Shown here in pieces: positions 27,731 to 37,903 of a DNA stretch of 64,000 nucleotides. Position numbers and translations under genes: made by a program. The notes beneath the pieces are model-generated. The model did not search any database. It was not told the origin of the DNA and was given only the letters and a program-made list of their open reading frames with translations. Numbering within the stretch: position 1 is the first letter of the stretch; each line of letters begins with the position of its first letter. This stretch comes from a bacterium BMS3Abin11. GTDB taxonomy: Bacteria > Pseudomonadota > Gammaproteobacteria > BMS3Bbin11. The stretch covers positions 1-64,000 of the forward strand of contig BDTD01000037.1 of assembly GCA_002897635.1 (NCBI GenBank). The letters are read 5' to 3'.

Positions 27731-27755
27731 CTTGTGGGAGCGAGCCCCACGGTGA
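27731..27755. repeat. REP-like GTGGGAGCGAGCCCCAC palindrome
   Basis: The sequence GTGGGAGCGAGCCCCAC, 30 bp after the def stop, forms a short hairpin of a type common as dispersed REP repeats in proteobacteria. It may stabilise or end the def transcript. The surrounding 27701-27864 shows nothing else. Confidence 0.5.
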
Positions 27756-27864
27756 TATTTCTGATAAATGTAAAAGTCAGCATGCAATCTGACAGTATTG
27801 ATCATTGTGTCAGAACTCAACCGGCATGTTAACAGATGGCCGTTGCCGGGCCAGCTGGAGGAAG

Positions 27865-28134
27865 TTATTCTTTTGCCCAGTTTTCATTCCTACGTAACGG
27901 GAGGCTGGGTTGCTTGTTAAGAAACCCATTCTGCTCAATGAGTGCAAACATGCTCTCATCTGAATCAGTCATAACGAAGACGGGACTTTGATACATAGGA
28001 CGTCGTATGAATTTAATGTGCCAGCCAAATGTCGTCATGCGACGGTATGTAAATAGTTGTGCTTCGTTCAAATACCCCAGCGGGTCATCAGGTATCGGTT
28101 TTACCCCTTTTCGTTTTTCTTTGTACTTCATCAA
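27865..28134 (-). CDS. Small conserved protein of unknown function
   Basis: An 89-residue, basic, soluble frame with no signal peptide. It contains YLNEAQLFTYRRMTTFGWHI followed by KFIRRPMYQSPVFVM, a regular helix-then-strand pattern that looks like a real protein. It is not recognised by domain. It lies between def and mfd. No strong ribosome site is seen before the ATG. Confidence 0.6.
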   Translation of the reverse strand: MMKYKEKRKGVKPIPDDPLGYLNEAQLFTYRRMTTFGWHIKFIRRPMYQSPVFVMTDSDESMFALIEQNGFLNKQPSLPLRRNENWAKE

Positions 28135-28540
28135 TTAGAGTGTCCCTGTGGTTCAATAGAAAATAACATATGGCATAAAAGGATAGATAATACGCCGCAT
28201 TTCTGATTGACGGAACATGTCAATCGATTGACTGGGTAAAAAATTGCCCCGCACACCGTAAATTCTATTCTTAAACATTTTATTTTTTTTATAAACTGAT
28301 CAGATTAACTGCACATAAAAATAAAAGCATGAATAGTGCCAACTTCTACTTTCAATAACTTACAACCACTTAATTTTAGAAGTGTTAAATATCCTGACAA
28401 TCTCTATAGGATATGTTTATGAACCCGATAGGTTTTTCCTTTAGCACCGTTAAAAGGCGGGAACAGTGAAATGCTGTAAAGAACTCAAGATTCAGCGACC
28501 CCTGAATGCCTCAGTAGTGCAGGAAGCAGGCCTTTAACAT
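28135..28540. other. AT-rich intergenic region with no gene seen
   Basis: About 400 bp between a small leftward gene and the 3' end of mfd. No frame longer than a few dozen codons is convincing. It holds A/T runs and a segment at 28219-28254 (CAATCGATTGACTGGGTAAA and following bases) that resembles 52336-52376 before cysC. I considered a structured RNA at 28400-28530 but could not match one. Confidence 0.5.
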
Positions 28541-28559
28541 AAAGGGTACCTCTATTAAT
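28541..28559. repeat. Single GGTACC-family arm overlapping the mfd stop
   Basis: AAAGGGTACCTCTATTAAT lies at the end of mfd, and the mfd stop codon (28555-28557 on the minus strand) is inside it. It matches the paired arms at 24827-24911 and 43022-43065. The same placement on a stop codon is seen at 53356-53375. Confidence 0.7.
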
Positions 28560-31500
28560 CTTTTGCCTGCCCTGACCCCAGTTCATTCAACAATTCTTTC
28601 ACCGTCTGCAGTCTTTGTTCTTCTGACGACAACTCCATCATTAAATGCAGTATCTGTGGGCCTTCCATACGATATTTTCCTTTACCGGTCTGTAGCAGCT
28701 GTATCAGTGCCATGGGTTCAATGTTGGGCTTTGGTTTGAATTTCAGTCTTCCACCCGCTTCACCTATTCTTATTTCGGTGATGCCCAGGGTCATGGCTTC
28801 AATTCTCAGTTCAGTGAGTTTGATCAGGGCTTTGGCTTCATCGGGCAGCAGGCCGAAGCGGTCGATCATTTCTATCTGCAGTTCATAGAGTTCTTCTGTG
28901 CTTTTGGCATTGGCGATGCGTTTGTACATGATTAAACGGGTATGCACATCCGGCAGGTAATCTTCGGGCAGGCGGGCGGGGATCTGTAGATCTATCTCAA
29001 TAGCGGATGAGGAGTCGTTTTCTATATCTTCTGCTGAGAGTTCCTTCCCTGCTTTTAGTGAACCTATGGCACGATTTAATAAATCTGTGTACATATTAAA
29101 GCCAACTTCGTCGATGACACCACTCTGTGATTCACCCAGTAATTCACCAGTGCCACGTATTTCCATATCGTGCATGGCCAGTGCAAAGCCTGCGCCGAGA
29201 TCATCCAGTTGTTCCAGTGCGTCCAACCGGCGTGCGGCATCGGCTGTGATCAGTTTCCTTGACTGTACCATGACATAGCAGTAGGCCTGGTGATGTGATC
29301 GTCCTACGCGACCTCTTAACTGGTGCAATTGTGACAGGCCGAAGTGATCTGCATGATTGATGAAAATTGTGTTGGCGGAGGGGATATCAATACCGCTTTC
29401 GATGATGGTGCTGCAGAGTAATACGTTGAATCGCTGATGATAGAAGTCCTGCATGATGTGTTCCAGTGCGCGCTCCGCCATCTGGCCATGTGCCATGCGG
29501 ATGTGGGCTTCCGGGATGATTTCCTCCAGTTTTGCCTGCATGGCCGGCATGCTCCGAACCTCATTGTGGAGGAAATATATTTGCCCTCCACGACGGATCT
29601 CGCGCAGAAAACCTTCGCGGATCTGACCTTCACTCCATTCCACAACGAAGGTGCGAATGGCCAACCGCTGTCGTGGTGCTGTGGCAATAATGGAGATTTC
29701 ACGCAGCCCGGACAGTGACAGGTTCAGTGTCCGGGGTATGGGTGTTGCGGTGAGTGTCAGGATGTCGACCTGACTGCGTTTTTTCTTCAGTATTTCCTTG
29801 TGGCGGACACCGAAGCGTTGTTCTTCATCAAGAATCATCAGCCCCAGTCTTTTGAAAGCAATATCTTTCTGTAACAGGCGGTGGGTACCAATGACTATGT
29901 CTACTGAACCATTTTTCATCCCCTCGATAACGGCGTCAGATTCTTTTTTTGTTCTGAAACGGGACAGCAGTTCCACCCTGACCGGCAGGTTGGCAAAGCG
30001 GTCGCGGAAATTTTCATAATGCTGTTGTGCCAGCAAGGTGGTAGGCACCAGCAAGGCGACCTGATGCTCACCGTGGACGGCGAAAAAGGACGCACGCAAT
30101 GCCACTTCGGTTTTGCCAAAACCGACATCACCGCAGACCAGCCTGTCCATGGGTTTGCTGGATGTCATATCCTGGATTACATCATCAATGGCCCTGGCCT
30201 GATCCGGTGTTTCCTCAAACGGAAATGCTGTGACGAAGTGGTCATAGTGTAAATCTGCTGTCGGAAAAGCATGACCCTCGCGTGCATCACGCAAGGCCTG
30301 TACAGCAAGCAACTCCACCGCAGTATCATAGGCTTTTTTCTGTGCCTTGCGACGGGTTTTTTCCCATTCCTTACCACCGAGTTTGTGTAAGGGTGCTGAA
30401 TCAGGGTGGGCGGCAGTAAATCGTGACACCAGGTGCAGTGACATCACAGGCACATAGAGCTTATCTCCGTCACGGTATTCCAGCGTCAGGAATTCATATT
30501 TTGAATTATTGATGTCCAGTGTTTGCAGACCGATATAGCGGCCTACACCCTGTGTTTCATGGATCACCGGGTCACCGATATTCAGGTCTGCCAGTGAACG
30601 GATGACAGATTCTGGGTCACGTGCCGGTTTACTGCGACGGCGACGCTGAAATACCTTGTCACCGTAGAGCTGAATTTCTGACAGAATGACTAACTCGGGC
30701 TGCTCAAGTGACAGTCCTCGATCCAGCCTGGCAGCACAGAGAGCGAGTTTTTCATCACCATTGAAGAAGGCAGATGCATCCTCTACGGTGTCAGGAAAGA
30801 CGCCCTGTTCATTGAGAACATTCTTCAGGTTTTCACGGCGCCCGGTAGTCTCGCATGCCAGCATTACTCGTCTGTCCGTCTGTGCAAGAAAATCAAGCAG
30901 GCGCTGATAAGGCTGTTCGGCATGAATGTCAACGTCGAATGTATCCGGCCGGCGGGTGGCAAAGCGTTGGCAGGCCTTCTCGCCGTGTTCTGGCGTTGGC
31001 CCATATTCTATCAACGGCCAGTATGTAAGCTGTTTTTTCAGCTCGTCATATTGCTGATACAGGGCCTCCGGTGGTAACGCGGGTCGTTCCGGATCCAGGC
31101 CGACGGACTGGAATCGCTCAATGACTTCAGTTTGGAAAGTGTTTGCCGTCTGTTCACATTCTTTGTCCATAATGAGCAGGCTGTCAACCGGTAGATAGTC
31201 GAGAAAGCTACTGGTATCATCGAAGAACAGTGGCATGTAAAACTCAGTGCCGGGCGGTATATTCCCCTTACTGACTTCATTGTAGATCAGTGATTGCTGC
31301 GGGTCACCGGAAAATTTTTCCCTGTAGGACTGGCGAAAGCGATTGATTCCCTGTTCGGTCATCGGGAACTCCCTTGCCGGAAGTAATTCGATCTGATTCA
31401 CCGTCCCGGCTGAGCGCTGGGATTCTGTGTCAAACAGGCGGATGCTATCGACTTCATCGCCGAACAGGTCGATGCGGTAGGGTTGTGAACTACCCATGGG

Positions 31501-32046
31501 GAACAGGTCGATAATCCCTCCGCGAATGGCATATTCGCCGTGTTCATAGACCTGGCTAACATGGCGGTAGGCGGCAGTTTCCAGTTGAAGCCTGAATTTG
31601 TCGGTATCAAGAATGTCACCACAGGCCAGGGAAAAACTGTGGGCGGCGATATAGGCCTGTGGTGGCGTGCGCTGCATTAAGTTGGATATCGACAGTATGA
31701 TGATGCCCTGTCTCTGTACCGGGAGACTGGCGAGCGTGCGCAGGCGCTGTGAAATGATATCCTGATGCGGAGAGAAACGGTCATATACCAGACATTCCCA
31801 ATCGGGGTAACTCAATAGCGGAATACTGTTGTGCTGACCCATGTAGAAGCGAATTTCTTCTTCTAGCGACTGTGTGAGGCGGTTGTCGGGCGTGACAACA
31901 ATTATTGGACCGCTATGCTGGTGCGCAGCAGATACGATTGCCAGCCCGAAACTGCTACCATAGAGCTCAGACCAGGCCAGTACCTGGCCTGATTTGCCTG
32001 GCAGTTGGGGATTAAAAATATCTGCCGCGACTGAATAACTACTCAT
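28555..32046 (-). CDS. mfd: Transcription-repair coupling factor
   Basis: An ATP-driven DNA translocase that removes stalled RNA polymerase at lesions and recruits UvrA. From the ATG at 32046 the product is 1163 residues; an in-frame ATG at 32073 would add nine. The N-terminal UvrB-like part is followed by the polymerase-interacting domain (DPVIHETQGVGRYIGLQ). The RecG-like motor has Walker A CGDVGFGKTEVA and the DEAD-like box ILDEEQRFGVRHKE, then HQLRGRVGRSHHQAYCY and the C-terminal TRCF domain. Length is normal. Its stop codon lies in a dispersed repeat. It is divergent from ispD with about 80 bp between starts. Confidence 0.96.
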   Translation of the reverse strand: MSSYSVAADIFNPQLPGKSGQVLAWSELYGSSFGLAIVSAAHQHSGPIIVVTPDNRLTQSLEEEIRFYMGQHNSIPLLSYPDWECLVYDRFSPHQDIISQRLRTLASLPVQRQGIIILSISNLMQRTPPQAYIAAHSFSLACGDILDTDKFRLQLETAAYRHVSQVYEHGEYAIRGGIIDLFPMGSSQPYRIDLFGDEVDSIRLFDTESQRSAGTVNQIELLPAREFPMTEQGINRFRQSYREKFSGDPQQSLIYNEVSKGNIPPGTEFYMPLFFDDTSSFLDYLPVDSLLIMDKECEQTANTFQTEVIERFQSVGLDPERPALPPEALYQQYDELKKQLTYWPLIEYGPTPEHGEKACQRFATRRPDTFDVDIHAEQPYQRLLDFLAQTDRRVMLACETTGRRENLKNVLNEQGVFPDTVEDASAFFNGDEKLALCAARLDRGLSLEQPELVILSEIQLYGDKVFQRRRRSKPARDPESVIRSLADLNIGDPVIHETQGVGRYIGLQTLDINNSKYEFLTLEYRDGDKLYVPVMSLHLVSRFTAAHPDSAPLHKLGGKEWEKTRRKAQKKAYDTAVELLAVQALRDAREGHAFPTADLHYDHFVTAFPFEETPDQARAIDDVIQDMTSSKPMDRLVCGDVGFGKTEVALRASFFAVHGEHQVALLVPTTLLAQQHYENFRDRFANLPVRVELLSRFRTKKESDAVIEGMKNGSVDIVIGTHRLLQKDIAFKRLGLMILDEEQRFGVRHKEILKKKRSQVDILTLTATPIPRTLNLSLSGLREISIIATAPRQRLAIRTFVVEWSEGQIREGFLREIRRGGQIYFLHNEVRSMPAMQAKLEEIIPEAHIRMAHGQMAERALEHIMQDFYHQRFNVLLCSTIIESGIDIPSANTIFINHADHFGLSQLHQLRGRVGRSHHQAYCYVMVQSRKLITADAARRLDALEQLDDLGAGFALAMHDMEIRGTGELLGESQSGVIDEVGFNMYTDLLNRAIGSLKAGKELSAEDIENDSSSAIEIDLQIPARLPEDYLPDVHTRLIMYKRIANAKSTEELYELQIEMIDRFGLLPDEAKALIKLTELRIEAMTLGITEIRIGEAGGRLKFKPKPNIEPMALIQLLQTGKGKYRMEGPQILHLMMELSSEEQRLQTVKELLNELGSGQAKD

Positions 32047-32128
32047 AAGATGATGTGTGCGAATGCCAACCATAAAGATGCGGAATTCTACCGCTTACAG
32101 GGTGTTGATCAAAGGGGAAAGGGGATAT

Positions 32129-32833
32129 ATGAAGGATGAAAGATGTTGGGCGGTTGTCCCTGCTGCTGGCGTGGGGCGTCGGATGGGTGGAAATATTCCC
32201 AAACAGTATCTTGAGCTGGCTGGAGAGGCCGTTTTAGTTCGTACTATGAAGCGACTGGCTAGTTGTCCTGGGATATCTGGTTTATTTCTTGGGGTGTCGG
32301 CGGGTGATTCTTATTGGCAGGAGATGTCTTTTTCGGCTCCCTGGCTAAAATCAGTCTGCAATGGTGGAACTGAGCGTTCTGATACGGTTAGCCGGATACT
32401 TGATGATATGGCTGGGGTGGTGGAACAAAACGATTGGGTACTGGTGCACGATGCAGTTAGGCCCTGTATCTCGCATAAAGATATACAGCAACTGATGGAA
32501 CTGGCCATACAAACAGGTGGTGGGTTATTGGGTATGCCGATTACCGATACCGTTAAACTTGCTGACGATGAAAACAAAGTTAAGAAAACTGTCCCTCGTC
32601 AGGGCATGTGGCAGGCGCAAACACCGCAGATGTTCCGTTATGGAGAATTACGGCAGGCCCTACTTAATGCAAAAAATAATGGTCTGATAGTAACTGATGA
32701 GGCATCAGCGATGGAATATGCTGGTTTTTATCCACTGATGGTAAAGGGCTGTTCCGAGAATATAAAAATCACAGTACCGGAAGATTTACAGTTGGCTGAG
32801 GTGTTTTTTCAGGGTCAGGAGTCAGGGAGTTAA
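32129..32833 (+). CDS. ispD: 2-C-methyl-D-erythritol 4-phosphate cytidylyltransferase
   Basis: Third step of the MEP isoprenoid pathway. ATG 32129 follows AAAGGGGATAT; an upstream TTG-type start at 32057 would overlap mfd and is not needed. The 234 residues have VVPAAGVGRRMGGNIPKQYL at the CTP site and VLVHDAVRPCI in the middle. The stop is 1 bp before the ispF start, a standard ispDF pair. Confidence 0.95.
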   Translation: MKDERCWAVVPAAGVGRRMGGNIPKQYLELAGEAVLVRTMKRLASCPGISGLFLGVSAGDSYWQEMSFSAPWLKSVCNGGTERSDTVSRILDDMAGVVEQNDWVLVHDAVRPCISHKDIQQLMELAIQTGGGLLGMPITDTVKLADDENKVKKTVPRQGMWQAQTPQMFRYGELRQALLNAKNNGLIVTDEASAMEYAGFYPLMVKGCSENIKITVPEDLQLAEVFFQGQESGS

Positions 32834-32834
32834 C

Positions 32835-33323
32835 ATGATAAGAATAGGGCAGGGTTACGATGTACATAAACTGGTTGATGACCTGCCATTAGTGCTGGGT
32901 GGGGTAGCTATTGAGTATGGAAAAGGACTGGCCGGTCATTCTGATGCGGATGTGCTGATACATAGTCTTTGCGATGCGTTTATTGGTGCTGCCGGGAAAG
33001 GTGATATAGGCCGGTATTTTCCTGATACTGACAGCCGTTATCACAATATTGACAGCCGGGTTTTGTTACGTGAAGTGGTGTCAATGCTGGAGAAAGATGA
33101 CTGGAAGATAGTCAATGCTGATCTGACTATTATCGCTCAGGCACCAAAAATGGCCCCGCATATTCCGGAAATGTGTAGATTGTTAGCGACTGACATGAAA
33201 ATTGATGAGAAACAGCTGAATATCAAGGCAACAACGACTGAAACTCTTGGCTTCTGTGGCAGAGGGGAAGGTATTAGTGCTCTGGCTGTGGTGCTGATTT
33301 ATAAAATAACAGAGAATATATAG
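32835..33323 (+). CDS. ispF: 2-C-methyl-D-erythritol 2,4-cyclodiphosphate synthase
   Basis: Cyclises CDP-ME-2-phosphate. Metal ligands are in GQGYDVHKL (Asp8, His10) and GHSDADVLIHSLCDA. The TTTETLGFCGRGEG end is characteristic. 162 residues, normal length. It is translationally coupled to ispD, since the starting ATG lies within AACATG right after the ispD stop. truD is not the next gene here. Confidence 0.95.
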   Translation: MIRIGQGYDVHKLVDDLPLVLGGVAIEYGKGLAGHSDADVLIHSLCDAFIGAAGKGDIGRYFPDTDSRYHNIDSRVLLREVVSMLEKDDWKIVNADLTIIAQAPKMAPHIPEMCRLLATDMKIDEKQLNIKATTTETLGFCGRGEGISALAVVLIYKITENI

Positions 33324-33462
33324 CGCAAATACGGTGAGATGTTACAATCAGCCGAATTTTGATTTGACAATGTGTCGTATAGGCCCTATCTTTTAGGGAA
33401 AAGCACAATAAAAACAAGTAGTACGATAGCATTATGAACAAGTAACTTGAGAAGGTTCTCAT

Positions 33463-35169
33463 ATGGCAATCAGGTTGACCCTGACAGACTGCGATTCGAT
33501 ACCAGGGAAGGACAAGCTAAAGCCACGCATGGCGGCTAATCTGATAAAAGAAATGTCGGCCGCCGATGTGGAGCTGCCCGATTTTATACCGAAAGTCTCT
33601 TTAATGATCCGTGCGATCACCTGTAGCAATACGAAAGTAAAACACCGCCTGCTATTGTTGCGGCTGTTACAGGAGCCGGTGACCGGCATATTGCAGGCGG
33701 TGCATGCCAGAAAAATTGGAATAACACTTCCAGTTGCCAGTGAAGATGCCAAGTTGCTGGGTACAGTTGACGGACTGCTGCGTGATCTTATTTGTGGCTA
33801 TAACGCCATTATCAAAGAAGCTCAGGACTCAATAGGTTTTATGGGCGCTGCCAGCAAATCTCAGTTTTCTGAGGCATGTTATGGTTCAATTACATTTCAA
33901 ACACGTCGTCTAATGTTGTCCTATGAGTCATACCGACCAGTCCGAAAAGGTATCTGGTCGCAGATCCATCTAGTGTACAGTATTGCCCGAAAATGTGAAT
34001 CTGAAACCTTTCCTGTGCAAATTGAATCCTCTGAGAATATTTACCATTCATCAATTGAGCACATATATAAGCGTGCAATCCTGATTAGTCGAAGCGACCC
34101 CTATCATTTTTCTTTTCGCGGTGTCACACGATTATTTGACTCCCTTGAAAGATGGCCGGAAAAAGTCAGGCTAACTCATGAAGCAGTCGTTCCAAAGAAT
34201 AACAGCATGTTCATCGTTGATCTGAACAGTGATTTTTCGGCTGCACCTTATTTCCAGGATTCAGCTAATGTTGCAGATGACCGTTTTCTTATTCTTGATA
34301 CCACGGAGTTAATGGAACGTCTGAATATGGAATTAAAATCGGTTTTGCATAGCATAGCGGGTGGTTTGAAAGGGATTCAACAGGTGCAGTACTTCGAGCG
34401 TATGGAAATCCTTCGTCATATCGTAGTCAGTTGGGGAATGCATCCTGTTCGTAAGGCTGAGCGAGAAGATCTATACATGGACTGCAAGATCGTTTTTGGT
34501 CTGACAAATATTTTCAGTATATTGCACCCCGACCTTGATGCTGATGAAGTGGATGAAATTGATTTTGACTCCACTGCTGAAATACAGATGGTGCTAGGTG
34601 CCTTTCAGGAAAGATTTGGTAAGAGCCTGGATAGAAATTCGTTTGTTTCCAGCTGGAAGATAGGCAATGAAAGTAGTGGTGGTTTTAGCCTTAGCCATAC
34701 CCGCTCCAGTACAAAAGAGCTACGCGTTGGTGATATCCTGGCCTTGCAGAAAAGTGGCGAGCATAAATGGAATATCTGTATCGTCCGTTGGGCAATGGAA
34801 GGCGATGATGGTCAGCTACAGGCCGGCATTTTCAAAATAGGTTACAATGCTGAGCCAATTTCGATGAAACCACTAGAAACAGAAAAGGAATTTTTAAGGC
34901 TCGAGTATACGGCTGCCCTGCATATCCCTGAAGCAAGTTCATTTTCAAACACACACCTGATAGTTGCGCAGAAAACGGTTTATTCACCACACCGTACATT
35001 GTATATGAGAAGAAGCGTCAGGGATCATCTTGTCATTGCGAGCAATCTTGTTGTTTCCAGTCGCTCAGTCGATGTATTTTCTTATCGTTATGATGTAAAA
35101 GATCACCAACGTCCTATGTCACACCAGGATACATTACGTTTCAACAGTTATAATAAAGTTTCCATATAA
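33463..35169 (+). CDS. Conserved protein with C-terminal PilZ-like (FimW-type) region; function uncertain
   Basis: A 568-residue cytoplasmic protein with GAGAAGG upstream. The first ~430 residues are mainly helical, with no signal peptide or membrane segment. The C-terminal ~130 residues hold SSTKELRVGDILALQK, then WNICIVRWAMEGDDG and AGIFKIGYNAEPI. This RVGD ... VRW ... G pattern resembles the atypical PilZ region of large c-di-GMP effector proteins such as FimW. The PilZ RxxxR and D/NxSxxG motifs are not clear, so c-di-GMP binding is only a possibility. It stands alone between ispF and the trxB-smr pair. Confidence 0.5.
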   Translation: MAIRLTLTDCDSIPGKDKLKPRMAANLIKEMSAADVELPDFIPKVSLMIRAITCSNTKVKHRLLLLRLLQEPVTGILQAVHARKIGITLPVASEDAKLLGTVDGLLRDLICGYNAIIKEAQDSIGFMGAASKSQFSEACYGSITFQTRRLMLSYESYRPVRKGIWSQIHLVYSIARKCESETFPVQIESSENIYHSSIEHIYKRAILISRSDPYHFSFRGVTRLFDSLERWPEKVRLTHEAVVPKNNSMFIVDLNSDFSAAPYFQDSANVADDRFLILDTTELMERLNMELKSVLHSIAGGLKGIQQVQYFERMEILRHIVVSWGMHPVRKAEREDLYMDCKIVFGLTNIFSILHPDLDADEVDEIDFDSTAEIQMVLGAFQERFGKSLDRNSFVSSWKIGNESSGGFSLSHTRSSTKELRVGDILALQKSGEHKWNICIVRWAMEGDDGQLQAGIFKIGYNAEPISMKPLETEKEFLRLEYTAALHIPEASSFSNTHLIVAQKTVYSPHRTLYMRRSVRDHLVIASNLVVSSRSVDVFSYRYDVKDHQRPMSHQDTLRFNSYNKVSI

Positions 35170-35170
35170 C

Positions 35171-35189
35171 TTAAGGGCACCTTTTAATC
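35171..35189. repeat. Degenerate GGTACC-family arm between convergent genes
   Basis: TTAAGGGCACCTTTTAATC lies 2 bp after the preceding stop and over the 3' end of the smr gene. It differs from the family arm at a few bases. It is counted here because position and sequence both fit the other copies. Confidence 0.45.
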
Positions 35190-35729
35190 AGAGATCCCCC
35201 GACCCTTCTTCCGTAATAACACATAAACAGCTCCCTTGCCGCCATCACGAGGGAGCGCAGAGCAATATGCCAGTACCGCATCGTGTTGCTGCAACCAGTA
35301 ATCTATATGTTGCTTTAATACAGGGATACCCCCCGTCGAACGATAACCCTGGCCGTGGATGATCAACACGCAACATTGCCTGGGCTGCCGGTTATGATGA
35401 ATGAAACGCATACAAGATTGATGTGCCTGCGCAACTGTTTGCCCATGCAGGTCAAGCTGGCTCTCAATGGATATTTTCCCACGTTTTAGTTCCCTCATGA
35501 TGCGGTTCTGGACGCCATGACCCTGATAACTCAGCTCATCATTGGCGCCAATGGTAGAACTACCAGAAAGTTGGAGTAGAGGGGAATCAAAATCATCACT
35601 GGCTGGCCTGGTCTTCGGGCGAGACTTCCTTTTGCCTGCTGTATTATTTTTCTGCTTATTCTGTTGAAGTGGTGTGATATCGGGAAATGCGCGGGACATG
35701 AATGAAGGGGTATCTCGCTTGTCAGACAT
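35184..35729 (-). CDS. Smr-domain protein
   Basis: The start is set at ATG 35729 (MSDKRDTPSFMSRAF); a TTG at 35747 would add six residues. No clear ribosome site separates the choices. The N-terminal ~85 residues are polar and probably disordered. The C-terminal Smr domain has the LDLHGQTV and IIHGQGYRSTGG motifs of small MutS-related nucleases (SmrA/YdaL type), which act on nucleic acids, recently linked to mRNA cleavage at stalled ribosomes in relatives. It follows trxB in the same direction. Confidence 0.87.
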   Translation of the reverse strand: MSDKRDTPSFMSRAFPDITPLQQNKQKNNTAGKRKSRPKTRPASDDFDSPLLQLSGSSTIGANDELSYQGHGVQNRIMRELKRGKISIESQLDLHGQTVAQAHQSCMRFIHHNRQPRQCCVLIIHGQGYRSTGGIPVLKQHIDYWLQQHDAVLAYCSALPRDGGKGAVYVLLRKKGRGISD

Positions 35730-35756
35730 AACAGGGTTCGGATTCAATATGATTAT

Positions 35757-36788
<1,032 letters not shown>

Positions 36789-36838
36789 TTAGTGTGGTAT
36801 GTTACGTCATCGAAAATTGAAGGGCAAAACCAGTTCTT

Positions 36839-37903
36839 GTGAATATTGGAATTCCTGTTGAAATTAAACCGTTTGAGCGGCGTGTTGCCTTGCTGCCAGC
36901 AGCAGTGGCTGAGCTGACAGCGCTCGGTCATGATGTGTTTCTGCAAGCTGGTGCGGGTGTTGGGAGCGGTTATGACGACATGGCCTATACTGCTGTCGGT
37001 GTGAAGATTGTTAATGACGCTGAGACTTTGTATGGCGAAGCTGAACTGATCGTAAAAGTAAAAGAGCCGGTTGCTGAAGAATATACTTATTTGCGAGCAG
37101 ATCATTTGCTGTTTTCATATCTCCATCTGGCAGCAAATCCGGAGTTGGCTAAAAGTTTACAAAACATTGGTCTGACAGCACTGGCCTTCGAAACGCTCAT
37201 GGTTGACAATAGCTTACCCTTGTTGGCTCCTATGAGTGATGTAGCCGGCCGTGTTGCTGTGCAGACAGGCGCCACTTTACTCTATGCAACACAGGGAGGA
37301 GAGGGCCTGCTTTTGGGTGGTTTACCTGCAGCAGAAAGAGGGAATGTTGTTATTATAGGGGCAGGCAATGCAGGAGGTAATGCCGCAATTGTAGCTAAAA
37401 ACCTCGGTGCGACAGTGACAGTGTTTGATCGTCAGAGAAAAAAGCAGGCCCAGATGCGCCAACTAGGCGAAAATGTAAGCGGTCTTTATCCTTATCCTGA
37501 CGCGGTTGCTGCAGCTCTTGAACAGGCTGATCTGGTAATCGGCGCTGTTCTTGTTCCTGGTGCGCGTACTCCTCATGTGATTAGCCGAGACATGGTTATT
37601 GGTATGAAGCCAGGCAGTGTCATTGTCGATATTGCCGTCGATCAGGGTGGTTGTGTCGAGACTACAAAAGCAACTGATTATTCTGCACCAACATATATAG
37701 AGGAAGACGTGGTTCATTTTGCAGTCACCAATATACCGGCAGCTGTACCTCGCTCTGCTTCACAGGCCCTAAGTGCCGAACTGCTGCCTTACGTCAGGTT
37801 ATTGCTTGCAGAGCGGGTAAAAGGAGAAGCCCTTGCAAGTGCGGTAAACATAGAACGAGGCAGGATCGTTCATCCTGTTGTAGCACAATCATTGAGAAAC
37901 TGA
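36839..37903 (+). CDS. ald: Alanine dehydrogenase
   Basis: Reversible NAD-dependent deamination of L-alanine to pyruvate. GTG start at 36839; the GAAGG upstream is rather far (about 15 bases). The N-terminal signature MNIGIPVEIKPFERRVALLP is that of AlaDH/PNT proteins. The NAD fold has VVIIGAGNAGGNAA near residue 166, and DIAVDQGGC holds the catalytic Asp region. 354 residues, slightly short of the usual ~370. The stop overlaps the ftsK ATG. Confidence 0.92.
   Translation: MNIGIPVEIKPFERRVALLPAAVAELTALGHDVFLQAGAGVGSGYDDMAYTAVGVKIVNDAETLYGEAELIVKVKEPVAEEYTYLRADHLLFSYLHLAANPELAKSLQNIGLTALAFETLMVDNSLPLLAPMSDVAGRVAVQTGATLLYATQGGEGLLLGGLPAAERGNVVIIGAGNAGGNAAIVAKNLGATVTVFDRQRKKQAQMRQLGENVSGLYPYPDAVAAALEQADLVIGAVLVPGARTPHVISRDMVIGMKPGSVIVDIAVDQGGCVETTKATDYSAPTYIEEDVVHFAVTNIPAAVPRSASQALSAELLPYVRLLLAERVKGEALASAVNIERGRIVHPVVAQSLRN

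Noticed and set aside
28400-28540. Structured RNA or riboswitch near the mfd 3' end
   Set aside because: I could not match conserved pieces of a known class, and no gene reads out of it in a suitable direction.
29437-30252. Several rightward frames inside mfd
   Set aside because: They are antisense shadows of a well-supported gene.
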